A stretch of 64,000 nt of DNA from UBA2241 sp963777895 (lineage in GTDB: Bacteria; Actinomycetota; Thermoleophilia; UBA2241): the NCBI GenBank assembly GCA_963777895.1, contig CAVZSF010000005.1:868001-932000 (forward strand), given 5' to 3'. The position numbers and the translations under genes were made by a program. Below, piece after piece: positions 17,975-26,755 of the stretch. The number at the start of each line of letters is the position of its first letter. Within the stretch, counting starts at the first letter, position 1. Under the pieces are notes generated by a model, which did not search any database, was not told the origin of the DNA, and saw only the letters and a program-made list of their open reading frames with translations.

Positions 17975-18018
17975 GAAGCCCCGCCGGCTCCGAGTCCCTA
18001 TCTCCCCGGCGGGGCTTC
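17975..18018 (+). terminator. Hairpin terminator after the DUF1360-like gene
   Basis: A perfect 13-bp stem GAAGCCCCGCCGG/CCGGCGGGGCTTC (17975-17987 with 18006-18018) about 95 nt past the stop codon, followed by ATCATCTTC. Confidence 0.6.
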
Positions 18019-18107
18019 ATCATCTTCACCGTGCTCCATACGATGCCCTGCGTTGCCAATTGCCGTTCGGTTGCGTACCCTGTTGACGTTCGTCGAGAGG
18101 GGTACCG

Positions 18108-18554
18108 ATGATCGAAGGGACGACACCGGCGGCGCAAGGTCAAGCCGCGGAGGAACTGCTTCAGCCCAGGCTGGAGCTGGAGGACACGGCAGAGGAGCTG
18201 CTCGCCATCGTGCGCTACCTCACCGGGGACGACGGACCCCTCGGTTCGGTGGCCGACGGCGGCAGCCTTTCGCGCTGGCACGAGCGGTTGCTGTTGAAGG
18301 CGCAGGAGCGGCTTGACGAGCTCGACGGCTTCCTGCGCGGGCGCGTGGCGTTCTTCATCGCCGCGCCCGGCCACGGTTACGGCTCGTTCGAACGTGAGCT
18401 GGCGCTGTCCGGCGCGTCGCTCGACACGTGCCGGGCCCTCAGCCCGGTCGTCGATGGTCTGCTGTCCGGGCACCTGCCGTCGGAGGAGCAGTACGAGGCG
18501 GTGGGGCACGCGGCGCTGCTCATCTACCCGGCGCTGGCCTGGCTGGACTCGTAG
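18108..18554 (+). CDS. Hypothetical protein
   Basis: A 148-residue soluble, mostly helical, acidic protein, starting at ATG 18108 after GAGAGGGG. I see no known motif. The N-terminal part (AEELLQPRLELEDTAEELLAIVRYL) is helical and may form a coiled coil; the middle has RWHERLLLKAQERLDELDGFLRGR. The ORF has normal codon use and a ribosome site, so it is likely real, but I do not recognise its family. It is convergent with the DUF72 gene. Confidence 0.5.
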   Translation: MIEGTTPAAQGQAAEELLQPRLELEDTAEELLAIVRYLTGDDGPLGSVADGGSLSRWHERLLLKAQERLDELDGFLRGRVAFFIAAPGHGYGSFERELALSGASLDTCRALSPVVDGLLSGHLPSEEQYEAVGHAALLIYPALAWLDS

Positions 18555-18636
18555 AGGCGACTTAAGGCGGAGGGCCGCCTGCTCTCCGCCGTGCTCCACC
18601 ATGCCTGCCGCGCCGCCGCCGCCGGCGGCTCGCGAC

Positions 18637-19344
18637 CTACGCCGCGCTGAGCACCTGCTCGGCCTCCAGCGCCCCCATCGGGTTCTCCTCGTGCTTGAAG
18701 ATCAGGTAGAGGTCGCGGCCGGTCGCGAGGAGCTGCCGTGACCGCTCCGTGAACCGGGCGATGTCGTCGGGCCCGTACTCCGGCTTCCGCAGCCGGAAGT
18801 ACACGAAGTCCGCCGTGATGACTTCGGGCACCTCGAGCGTCTCCGACTCGGCGACGCAGAGCGACACGTTGTAGCGTCGCAGCACGTCGTAGACCTCGTC
18901 GTCGAACCACGATCCGTCACGGAACTCGACCGCGTACCGCGACCCCGCCGGCAGGCTCTCGAGGTAGGACTCGAGACGGTCGGTGTCGCGCTTCAGATAC
19001 GGCGGGAGCTGGAAGAGGATCGGGCCGAGCCGCCCGGCGGAGCGGAGCGGCTCGAGCGCCTTGAGGAAATACTCCGTCGGCTCCTCGGCATCCTTCAGTC
19101 GCTTCGCGTGCGTGATGCGCTGATGCGCCTTGACGGCAAAGACGAAGCCGGGCGGGGTCCCGTTCACCCAGCCCTCGAGCGTCGTTTCGGAGGGGATGCG
19201 CCGGAAGGTGTAGTTGATCTCGACGCAGTTCAGGCGCGAGGCGTAGTGGCGCAGGAACTGCGCGGCGGGCAGCTTGGGCGGGTAGAAGCCCGGCTTCCAA
19301 CTGGGATACGCGAACCCCGACGTGCCGGTGAAGAGCGTTGCCAT
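18637..19344 (-). CDS. DUF72 domain protein (YecE family)
   Basis: The 235-residue product starts ATLFTGTSGFAYPSWKPGFYPPKLPAAQFLRHYASRLNCVEIN, the characteristic DUF72 beginning (a TIM-barrel-like fold). Later segments WVNGTPPGFVFAVKAHQRITH, LGPILFQLPP, YAVEFRDGSWF and VYFRLRKPEYG also match the family. Biochemical function is not established. ATG 19344 is chosen because homologues begin at this point; the upstream extension is only a chance open frame. The gene is convergent with its left neighbour and divergent from the decarboxylase at 19552. Confidence 0.85.
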   Translation of the reverse strand: MATLFTGTSGFAYPSWKPGFYPPKLPAAQFLRHYASRLNCVEINYTFRRIPSETTLEGWVNGTPPGFVFAVKAHQRITHAKRLKDAEEPTEYFLKALEPLRSAGRLGPILFQLPPYLKRDTDRLESYLESLPAGSRYAVEFRDGSWFDDEVYDVLRRYNVSLCVAESETLEVPEVITADFVYFRLRKPEYGPDDIARFTERSRQLLATGRDLYLIFKHEENPMGALEAEQVLSAA

Positions 19345-19551
19345 GCCGGTGTCATTACCCTGAGGGCGCGAGAGGACGCCGTCACGCCAGGCGACGGCGG
19401 CGCCGCGCGACGAAGAGGAGGCGCCAGGAGGCGCCGCCTCGCCCGCCGGAAAGGGGGCGCCTCGCCTTCCGCAGAGGGGCCGCCCTCGAGTCGACTGCAG
19501 CCGCCTTGGGGCTGCGATAGAGTCGAGCCCAGGCGAAGCCGGGAGGGACAC

Positions 19552-20860
19552 ATGGCACGGCAGTTGATGGTGGAAGGCGTCGGCGCGACGGAGCTGGCGG
19601 AGCGGTTCGGAACGCCGCTGTTTGCGATCTCGGAGAACGCGATCCGCGAGCGGTACCGGCGGACCCTGGCCGCCGTGCGCGCCGTGTACGACCCAGTCGA
19701 GGTCTACTACGCCGTCAAGGCCAACCCCATCCTCGCGGTGCGGCGCATCCTGGCTCAGGAAGGCGCCGGCGGCGATGCGTTCGGTCCCGGCGAGGTCGCC
19801 ACGTCGCTCCGCGCCGGGGTGCCGGGCGAGAAGCTCGTCATGAACGGCCAGGCGAAGACGGGGGAGTGGCTCGAGCTGGCCGTCGAGAACGGCATCACGG
19901 TCACGCTGGACAACCCCGGCGAGCTCGAGCTGCTGCTCGAGGTCGCCGGCAGGATGGGGAAGCAGGCCAAGGCCTTCGTGCGGCTGAAGCTGCCGATGGA
20001 CGACGTGCGGCGGAGCGTCGTACCCGAAGGGCCGACGATCGCCGACCGCGTGCTCACGACAGTGTGGGGCTTCACGGAGGACGAGGCGGCTGAGGCGGTC
20101 CGGCGCGCCTTGGGCGCGCCGGACCGCCTCAGCCTCCGCGGCTACCACCACCACATCGGCTACTTCATCAACCGTCCCGACTACCACGCCGCCACGATGC
20201 GCGACCTGGTCGGCGCGGTCGCGCGGCTGCGCGACGCGACCGGCTTCGTCCCCGGCGTCATGGACCTCGGTGGCGGCTGGGCCTACCCGGCGGACCCCGA
20301 GTCGGGCGACGAGACGCCGCACGAGGTGGCGCCGCCGGAGGAGTTCGCGGCGGTGCAGCTCGGCGCCCTCGGCGCCGCGCTCGACGCCGCCGGCATCCCG
20401 CGTCCGCTCGTCCTCTTCGAGCTCGGGCGCTCGCTCGTCGGCGAGTCCACCGTCCTTCTCGCCCGCGTGCAGTGGGTCAAGGAGCAATACGGCCGCCGCT
20501 TCGTCGTGACCGACGCCCAGAAGCACCTGCTGCTGCGGGCCTGCATCGAGGGTTACAAGTACCGCTGGGTGAAGGCGAACGATCTGGACGCTCCGGTGGT
20601 CGGACCGGCCGAGATCTTCGGTCCGACCTGCACCGACGATGAGCTCGCGCTCGGCTACGAGTTCCCGGTGGTCGAGCGCGGCGACCTCGTGGCGGCTCTG
20701 GCCTGCGGCGCCTACGCGCAGACGTTCAACGCCAGCCTGAACTCGATGACCCGGCCCGCGGTCGTGCTCGTCAATGGCTGAAGAGGCGGACGTCGTCGTG
20801 CGTCGTGAGACGGTCGACGACGTCCTGGCGCGCTACGAGGTGCCGGCCTGGCTCGCCTAG
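19552..20860 (+). CDS. PLP-dependent decarboxylase, diaminopimelate/ornithine type (C-terminal +1 indel)
   Basis: A fold-type III, alanine-racemase-like decarboxylase of the LysA/ornithine-arginine family. YYAVKAN near residue 47 carries the PLP lysine; GGDAFGPGEVATSL, YHHHIGYF and the glycine-rich VMDLGGGWAYP (phosphate binding) follow, and ELGRSLVG and the GPTCTDDE/ACGAYAQTFN motifs are near the C-terminus. The frame ends at 20781, but deleting one base near 20779 adds EEADVVVRRETVDDVLARYE, a typical LysA-family ending, so I extend the gene to 20860. No other lysine-pathway gene is near, and the length (435) and unusual segments leave the substrate open. It starts at ATG 19552 after GGGAGGGA. 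Confidence 0.8.
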
Positions 20861-20864
20861 GGGG

Positions 20865-21587
20865 CTAGGCCCCCGGACCGCCTGGCCCGCTGACGATGCT
20901 GCCGGCGGTCTCGCCGCCGTCCATCACGATGGCCGTGCCGGTGAAGTAGGCGGCCTCATCTGATGCCAGGTAGGCGAAGAGGCCGGCGAGTTCCTCCGGT
21001 GTCGCGTGACGCCCGAGGGGGATGCGCTCGTTCACGAGCGCCAGCATCTCGGGCGTGTACTCGGCCTCCTGCATCGGCGTCAGAACGTAGCCAGGGCAGA
21101 CGGCGTTCACGCGCACGGTGGGTGCCCACTCGAGGGCGAGTGATTTGGCGAGCGCAACGAGGCCTGCCTTCGTGGCGTTGTAGTCGGCGTAGTAACGGTA
21201 GCCGACGAGGGCGTTGGTCGAGGCGGTGAAGAGGATCACGCCGCCGCGGCCGAGCAGCATGCGCCGGGCCGCGGCCTGTGCGGTCCAGAAGGCGCCGTCG
21301 AGGTTCGTCCCGACGACGTCGTCCCAGTGATCCTCGGTGATCTCGAGCGCCGGACTACGGTAGCTGATGCCGGCGTTGGCGATGAGCACGTCGAGGTCGC
21401 CGATGCGCTCGAAGGCCGCCTCGACGGCGCCGCGGTCGCTCACGTCGCACTGGATCACGTCGGGACCTGGTCGCCGCGCCAGGATGGTCACCTCACAGCC
21501 CTCGTTGCGGAAGCGCTCCGCCGTGGCGGCGCCGATGCCGCTCGTACCGCCCGTGATCACGACACGCTTGCCCGCCAGTCCGTTCAT
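20865..21587 (-). CDS. Short-chain dehydrogenase/reductase (SDR)
   Basis: A classical SDR of 240 residues. TGGTSGIGAATAERF gives the TGxxxGxG cofactor site, NAG appears in IANAGIS, the catalytic Ser is in TASTNAL and the active-site YxxxK in YADYNATKAG. PGYVLTPM and the C-terminal FTGTAIVMDGG are standard. The Arg after the second strand (ARRPG) slightly favours NADP(H), but this is weak. The substrate cannot be predicted. AGGGAAG precedes the ATG at 21587. Confidence 0.88.
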   Translation of the reverse strand: MNGLAGKRVVITGGTSGIGAATAERFRNEGCEVTILARRPGPDVIQCDVSDRGAVEAAFERIGDLDVLIANAGISYRSPALEITEDHWDDVVGTNLDGAFWTAQAAARRMLLGRGGVILFTASTNALVGYRYYADYNATKAGLVALAKSLALEWAPTVRVNAVCPGYVLTPMQEAEYTPEMLALVNERIPLGRHATPEELAGLFAYLASDEAAYFTGTAIVMDGGETAGSIVSGPGGPGA

Positions 21588-21699
21588 GCGCCTTCCCTCG
21601 TCGTCCCGGTGTGGTCGGTGCAGCTCGGGATGCTAGCACGGCTGCCGCGCGCCCGAAGGGGCAGGTAGAGTGACGAGGTCCGGCAAGGCAGGAGGGACG

Positions 21700-22173
21700 A
21701 TGGGCGAGACCCCCGTGATCGGCGTGGTCTCCGACACGCACGGCTACTACGACCCGTTGCTCGACGAGCTGTTCGCCGGCGTCGTGCACATCGTGCACGC
21801 CGGCGACTTCGGCACGCTCGACGTCCTGCAGCGCCTGCATCGCCTGGCGCCGCTGACGGTGGTCTGCGGCAACGTCGACCTGCCGACCTTCGGCGAGCAG
21901 TTCCCGTGGGAGGCGGCTGTCGAGATCGCCGGCCTGCGCTTCCTCGTCGGGCACGTCGGCAAGAGCGTGACGGGCGCTCACGACCCGGTCGCGGAAGGCG
22001 TGGATGTGGTCGTGAGCGGCCACAGCCATCGGCCGGCGATCGAGTGGCGCGGCGAGACGCTCTTCCTGAACCCAGGGTCCGCCGGCAGGCAGCGCTTCTC
22101 GCTGCCGCGGACGGCCGCCCTGATCGACGTCGTCGACGGGCGGCCGGAACCGCGCATCGTCACACTGGGCTAG
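21700..22173 (+). CDS. Metallophosphoesterase, YfcE/MJ0936 family
   Basis: The 157-residue protein has the calcineurin-like metal-binding signature in order: GVVSDTHGYYD (DxH), HAGDFG (GDxx), CGNVD (GNxD), LVGHVG and VVSGHSHRP (GHxH). This compact form is the YfcE/MJ0936 group of phosphodiesterases. The physiological substrate is generally unknown. ATG 21700 follows GGAGGGAC. It is divergent from the SDR gene and convergent with the photolyase gene. Confidence 0.9.
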   Translation: MGETPVIGVVSDTHGYYDPLLDELFAGVVHIVHAGDFGTLDVLQRLHRLAPLTVVCGNVDLPTFGEQFPWEAAVEIAGLRFLVGHVGKSVTGAHDPVAEGVDVVVSGHSHRPAIEWRGETLFLNPGSAGRQRFSLPRTAALIDVVDGRPEPRIVTLG

Positions 22174-22204
22174 GGATCGCGGGGCGGCTTTGCCGTCACC
22201 CTCG

Positions 22205-23794
22205 TCAGCTTCGCGCTGACCCTTTCACGATGTCGAAGGCTGCGAGCGCACGGCGCCGCGCCTCGCTGTGATCGACGATGGGGAAGGGGTACGTCTCACC
22301 GAGGCGCACGCCGGCGCGCTCGAGCTCGGCGGCGGGCGCCTGCCAGGGCGCATGGACCCATGCGCCGGGCAGGCGCGCCAGTTCCGGCACGAAGCGGCGC
22401 ACATAGGCGCCCTCCGGGTCGAAGCGCCGTCCCTGCAGGGCAGGATTGAGGATGCGGAAGTAGGGGGCGGCGTCGGCCCCGCTTCCGGCCACCCACTGCC
22501 AGCCGAGCGTGTTGTTCGCCAAGTCGGCGTCGACGAGCGTGTCCCAGAACCAGGCGGCGCCGGTCTGCCAGGGCAGCAGGAGGTCCTTCACGAGGAAGGA
22601 GGCGACGACCAGGCGGGCGCGGTTGTGCATCCAGCCCGTCTCCCAGAGCTGGCGCATGCCGGCGTCCACGAGCGGATAGCCGGTCTGCCCAAGCTGCCAC
22701 GCGGCGAGGGCGTCGGGGTCCCTACGCCAGGGGAAGCGCTCGAACTCGGATCGCAGAGGCGCTACGACGGTGTGCGGGAAGGCCGCCAGCAGATGATGAG
22801 CGAAGTCGCGCCAGGCGAGCTGACGGAGGAAGGACGAGGCGGCCCGCATGAGGGGATCGGCCGGGGAGGAAGGATCAGCCTCGAGGGAGAGGCCGCGCTC
22901 GGCGATGTGAGCCGTCACGGCTGCCCACACCTGGCGAGCCGAAAGCTCGCCATGGTGCAGGTGCGGCGAAAGGCGTGAGGTGAGCGGCTGGTCTGGCCGG
23001 TCACGGCCGTCGGCGTAGCCGGCGAGGACGCCGTCGAGGAGCCGGGCGAGGCGGGCGTTCGCGCCCGCCTCGCCCGGCTCCCACTCGGCGCCGAACCCGT
23101 CCGCCCACGGCCGTACCGCCTCGTCACGCAGCTCGTCGAGTGAGAGCGTCGCCGGCCATACGTCCGGCGCCGGCATGCTCGCCGGCGCCGGCACGGGCTG
23201 TCCCGGCTCGACCTGGCGGAGGAGGGCGCGCCAGAAGGGTGTGAACACCCTGAAGGGCGCGCCTTGTCCGTTCAGCAGATCGCCGGGTGGCACGAGCAGG
23301 CCGGCGCTGGGGAGGAGGACCGGCTCGAGACCGGCGGCGTGCAGCGCCGCCTCGACCTGCCGGTCCTCGCCGCTCTCGCCGGGTTCGATGCCGGCAGCCC
23401 ACACCACCGTACGCGCGCCCGTTTGGCGCACGAGACGTGCGAGTTCGCGGGCCTTGCCGGCCGCCTGCTCCGCTGGGGCCGGCCGCCTCACGATCAGTCG
23501 CGAGCCCCGTCGGCGCAGCTCCTCGTCGAGAGCCTTCAGGCTGTGCCACCGCCACCACCCGGATGCGGATCCGGGCGCGACAGCCGCGCCGGAGGGCTGC
23601 TGCAGCGGGGGCAGTTCGAAAGGCCGTCCGATGGTGGGCGCTCGTGGCGCAGGTGCAGGGGCTTCCCACAGGGTCACTGGCACGACCGGGCAGCCGCGGC
23701 GTACTGCCTCTGAAAGGGCAGGGTTATCAGCCAGCCGGGCATCGCGCCGGAACCATATGAGCACGGGTCTGGGCACGGACCTCATCCTACCCAT
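22205..23794 (-). CDS. Deoxyribodipyrimidine photolyase (cryptochrome/photolyase family)
   Basis: It uses light to repair pyrimidine dimers. The N-terminal antenna domain starts VLIWFRRDARLADNPAL, a clear class I photolyase beginning. The C-terminal FAD domain contains TSRLSPHLHHGELSARQVW, FLRQLAWRDFAHHLL, GYPLVDAGMRQLWETGWMHNRARLVVASFLVKDLLL and WDTLVDADLANNTLGWQWVAGSG, which cover the FAD and lesion-binding residues. Length is 529 residues including an uncertain first few codons; the alternative start at the second ATG also fits. A photolyase suggests a lineage exposed at times to light or oxygen, which contrasts with the anaerobic redox genes. Confidence 0.93.
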   Translation of the reverse strand: MGRMRSVPRPVLIWFRRDARLADNPALSEAVRRGCPVVPVTLWEAPAPAPRAPTIGRPFELPPLQQPSGAAVAPGSASGWWRWHSLKALDEELRRRGSRLIVRRPAPAEQAAGKARELARLVRQTGARTVVWAAGIEPGESGEDRQVEAALHAAGLEPVLLPSAGLLVPPGDLLNGQGAPFRVFTPFWRALLRQVEPGQPVPAPASMPAPDVWPATLSLDELRDEAVRPWADGFGAEWEPGEAGANARLARLLDGVLAGYADGRDRPDQPLTSRLSPHLHHGELSARQVWAAVTAHIAERGLSLEADPSSPADPLMRAASSFLRQLAWRDFAHHLLAAFPHTVVAPLRSEFERFPWRRDPDALAAWQLGQTGYPLVDAGMRQLWETGWMHNRARLVVASFLVKDLLLPWQTGAAWFWDTLVDADLANNTLGWQWVAGSGADAAPYFRILNPALQGRRFDPEGAYVRRFVPELARLPGAWVHAPWQAPAAELERAGVRLGETYPFPIVDHSEARRRALAAFDIVKGSARS

Positions 23795-23865
23795 GCGAAC
23801 TCATGTTCGTTCCTGGGTATAAAAGACTCAGATTGTCCGATTTACCTGGATCAGGAGGGTCCGCA

Positions 23866-24120
23866 GTGCGCACACCACCGGTAATGATCGTTTCGCTGAC
23901 GACGTGCGGGTACTGCGTGCAGGCGAAGGCGTTCTTCAAGGAACGCGGCATCGAACCGACGGTGATCGAGTTCGACCGGATAGGTCTCGACCTGAAGCGC
24001 AAGATCGCCGCCGACATGCGCAAGTACCACATCGACGGCTTCCCGTTCGTCATGATCGGGGGCACGCCGGTCAACGGCTTCGACCCCGTGACGTACGAGC
24101 GGCTGCTTTCGATGAACTGA
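23866..24120 (+). CDS. Glutaredoxin-like protein
   Basis: An 84-residue thioredoxin-fold protein. VSLTTCGYCVQAKAFFKERGIEPTVIEFD carries the CGYC active site; DGFPFVMIGGTPVNGFDPVTYERLL carries the conserved cis-Pro and the glutathione- or thiol-binding end. GTG 23866 follows AGGAGGG; an in-frame ATG lies six codons later. A TATAAA sequence at 23818-23823 could be its -10 box. It likely reduces protein disulfides; which thiol recycles it is unknown. Confidence 0.85.
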   Translation: MRTPPVMIVSLTTCGYCVQAKAFFKERGIEPTVIEFDRIGLDLKRKIAADMRKYHIDGFPFVMIGGTPVNGFDPVTYERLLSMN

Positions 24121-24210
24121 ACTTCGAGCGGCGCGCGGAGTCGCGCGGGAGACTGGTTCGGAGACGCGCGAGTCGCGTAAGAGCGGCTGACGTGGAGCGG
24201 GGAGGACGGC

Positions 24211-24287
<77 letters not shown>

Positions 24288-24309
24288 ACGCGGAGAGGGA
24301 GTATACCAA

Positions 24310-24337
24310 GTGGCCCCGCTGCCTGCAGCGGGGCCAC
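24310..24337 (-). terminator. Hairpin terminator after hydE
   Basis: A perfect 13-bp stem GTGGCCCCGCTGC/GCAGCGGGGCCAC with a 2-nt loop, 25 nt past the hydE stop and just upstream of the tRNA-Pro gene. It closes the hydG-hydE operon. Confidence 0.65.
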
Positions 24338-24361
24338 CTTCGTTGCCGAGTCGGGTTCAGG

Positions 24362-25414
24362 CTAGCGGTCGCGCCGTCCGCCCGGCCCGGTCCCGACAGT
24401 GCGGCCGATCGATTCGATACGGCCCTGCAGGCACCCGCGGCACATCTCGGCGGTCTCGTTGACGCAGGCCTTGTCGGGATAGATCTCATAGCGCACGCGG
24501 TACTCGGGCGGGGTCAGGTTCGGCATCACGACGTTGGCGCCGCGCATGAGGCCCAACTCCCGGCCCTCCGTCTTGTTGATCGTCGCGAGTGCCGTGGTAC
24601 TCGGGATGTTCGAGTCGGGACAGACGAGTCGCGTGAGGGCGACGACCTTGTAGACCGTCAGCTCGTCGCCCGGGATCTGCTCCGCCGCCGGGATTGTACG
24701 CACCCAGCTCTCGTCCCCGAGGGGGGTGAGAGGGTGCGAGATATAGGGGCCGATCCCGATCATGTCCAGATCCATGCCGCGAAAGAGGTCGATGTCGGCG
24801 GCGACGCTCGCGTAGGTTTGGCCGGGGATACCCACCATGATGCCGCTGCCGGCCTCGTAGCCGAGGCTCTGCAGCGTGCGGAGGATCGCCATCCGGTCCG
24901 ATCCCCGTCCGGGGAGGGCGGGGTGGATGAGTTCGTAGAGCTCGTCGTCCGAGGTCTCGAAACGGAGGAGGTAGCGGTCCGCACCGGCCTCTCGCCACAC
25001 CGCGAGATCCTCGTCGGGCCGCTCGCCGAAGCTCAGGGTCACCGTCAGGCCTGTCTCGGACTTGATGCGACGGACGACGTCGGCGATCCAGCCCGCCTTG
25101 ATCCCGTAGTCCTCCCCGGACTGCATCACCACCGTGCCCCAGCCGTAGGCCTTGGCGTCCCGGGCGCAGGCGAGGATCTCGTCGGCGCTCATCCGGTACC
25201 GCTCGACTTCCCGGTTCTGCGCCCGCAGGCCGCAGTAGCCGCAGGCCCGCACGCAGTGGTTGCTGATCTCGATGAGGCCGCGCAGGTGCACGGCGTCGCC
25301 GACGTGGCGCCGCCGCGTCTCGTCCGCGGCCTGCCATAGCTGTTCCAGCCGCTCAGGGTCGTCCTCACGCAGCCAACTGAGGATCTCGTCCCGAGTGACG
25401 TGCTCGCTCAGCAT
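24362..25414 (-). CDS. hydE: [FeFe] hydrogenase maturation radical SAM enzyme HydE
   Basis: HydE is a radical SAM enzyme that acts on the HydG-derived iron-cysteine complex on the way to the dithiolate-bridged diiron subcluster. The 350-residue product has the radical SAM motif CVRACGYCGLR near residue 53, followed by VVMQSGEDYG and MVGIPGQTYASV, and the HydE-type region IGIGPYISHPLTPLGDE. Two further Cys (CVNETAEMCRGC) near the C-terminus match the accessory cluster seen in some HydE proteins. It overlaps hydF by 7 nt and is the last gene of the maturation operon. Confidence 0.95.
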   Translation of the reverse strand: MLSEHVTRDEILSWLREDDPERLEQLWQAADETRRRHVGDAVHLRGLIEISNHCVRACGYCGLRAQNREVERYRMSADEILACARDAKAYGWGTVVMQSGEDYGIKAGWIADVVRRIKSETGLTVTLSFGERPDEDLAVWREAGADRYLLRFETSDDELYELIHPALPGRGSDRMAILRTLQSLGYEAGSGIMVGIPGQTYASVAADIDLFRGMDLDMIGIGPYISHPLTPLGDESWVRTIPAAEQIPGDELTVYKVVALTRLVCPDSNIPSTTALATINKTEGRELGLMRGANVVMPNLTPPEYRVRYEIYPDKACVNETAEMCRGCLQGRIESIGRTVGTGPGGRRDR

Positions 25415-26745
25415 AGGTCGTCCACCGGCGCGTCCGCGGGCAGCCCGGCGGTGATCGCCTCGGGCTGCCCCTGGCCGTCGCCGGCCGCCTTGCCGTCGGC
25501 CGCCTTCCGTTCGCCGCGCAGCGCCTGGTGATAGACCTCGACGGCGGCGGGGAAGGGCGCCAGGGCGCGCTCGAAGATGCCGAGGCTGTAGGCGATGACC
25601 AGGCCGTAGTTCGTGATGGGCACGCCCGCCTCGCGGCAGCGCAGGATGCGCGCCAGCATCGCCCTTCGATTGAAGGTGCAGGCGCCGCAGTGCACGACGA
25701 GGTCCCAGCCGCTCGGGTCGTCGGGGAAGTCGTGGCCCTGCACGTGCTCGATGTGGAGCTTGCCGCCCACGTACTGCGTCAGCCAGCGCGGGATCTTGAC
25801 CCGGCCGATGTCCTCGGCGATGGGGTGATGGCTGCAGGCCTCCGAGATGAGCACCCTCGCGCCGCTCTTCAGGTTCTCGACGGCCAGGGTGCCTTCCACC
25901 TGGCTCGTCAGGTCGCCCTTGAAGCGCGCGAACAGGATCGAGAACGAGGTCATCGGCACCTCGGGCGGGGTGTCGGCGGCGACCTTGAGGAAGGCCTGGG
26001 AGTCGGTCACGACCAGCTTGGGAGGCTGCGTGAGCCGCTCGATGGCGTTCCTGAGCTCGCGCTCCTTGACGACCAGCGCCATGGCGTCCGAGTCCATGAG
26101 ATCGCGGATGGCCTGGACCTGGGGAAGGATGAGCCGGCCCCGCGGCGCCTCCTTGTCGATGGGCACGACGAGCACGGCGAGCTCGCCGGTGTTCACGAGG
26201 TCGCCGAGGATCGTCGGGTTGTCGATGAAGTCGGGCGGCGCCGCGTCGAGCAGCGCCTGGCGGAAGTCGAGGACGCCGCGGCTCTCGTGGGCGGCGGTCA
26301 GGACCGGCTTGATCTTGAGCTCCTGCAGGCGGGGGACGGGCGCCGGTCGTTCGTTGAGGTCGACCTTGTTGAAGACGACGACGACCGGCGCCTTGCGCTC
26401 GAGCAGCTCGTCGAGGATCCCGTCCTCGTACTCGCCCCACTCGCCGGCTTCGGTGACGAGGACGCCCAGGTCGGTGCGGTCGAAGATCTGCATCGTGCGG
26501 CGGGCGCGCAGCGCGCCGAGCGCGCCGACGTCGTCGATGCCGGCCGTGTCGATGAAGAGCACGGGACCGAGCGGGAGGAGCTCCATCGGCTTCTCGACCG
26601 GGTCGGTCGTGGTGCCGGCGAAGTCGCTGACGATCGAGACCTCCTGGCGCGTGATCGCGTTCAGGAGGCTCGACTTGCCCACGTTGCGCCGGCCGAAGAT
26701 GCCGATGTGGAGGCGCATGCCGCGCGGGGTGTCCATGAGACCCAT
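25408..26745 (-). CDS. hydF: [FeFe] hydrogenase maturation GTPase HydF
   Basis: HydF is the scaffold that carries the 2Fe precursor to apo-HydA. An N-terminal GTPase domain shows the P-loop GRRNVGKSS, SDFAGTTTDPV (switch I), DTAGIDD and NKVD. The C-terminal cluster-binding domain has EACSHHP and the later HCGACTFNRR, the conserved C..H..HCxxC arrangement for a [4Fe-4S] cluster. Length is 445 residues, including an Ala/Gly-rich tail of about 30. The frame is intact. It is translationally coupled to hydE and lies 11 nt from aspA. Confidence 0.95.
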   Translation of the reverse strand: MGLMDTPRGMRLHIGIFGRRNVGKSSLLNAITRQEVSIVSDFAGTTTDPVEKPMELLPLGPVLFIDTAGIDDVGALGALRARRTMQIFDRTDLGVLVTEAGEWGEYEDGILDELLERKAPVVVVFNKVDLNERPAPVPRLQELKIKPVLTAAHESRGVLDFRQALLDAAPPDFIDNPTILGDLVNTGELAVLVVPIDKEAPRGRLILPQVQAIRDLMDSDAMALVVKERELRNAIERLTQPPKLVVTDSQAFLKVAADTPPEVPMTSFSILFARFKGDLTSQVEGTLAVENLKSGARVLISEACSHHPIAEDIGRVKIPRWLTQYVGGKLHIEHVQGHDFPDDPSGWDLVVHCGACTFNRRAMLARILRCREAGVPITNYGLVIAYSLGIFERALAPFPAAVEVYHQALRGERKAADGKAAGDGQGQPEAITAGLPADAPVDDLC

Positions 26746-26755
26746 CTGCGCCTCG

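Noticed and set aside
24362..26440. A 692-codon frame containing HydE plus an Arg-rich N-terminal half
   Set aside because: The N-terminal half is the shifted frame of hydF, which has its own intact frame with GTPase and cluster motifs. HydE starts at 25414.
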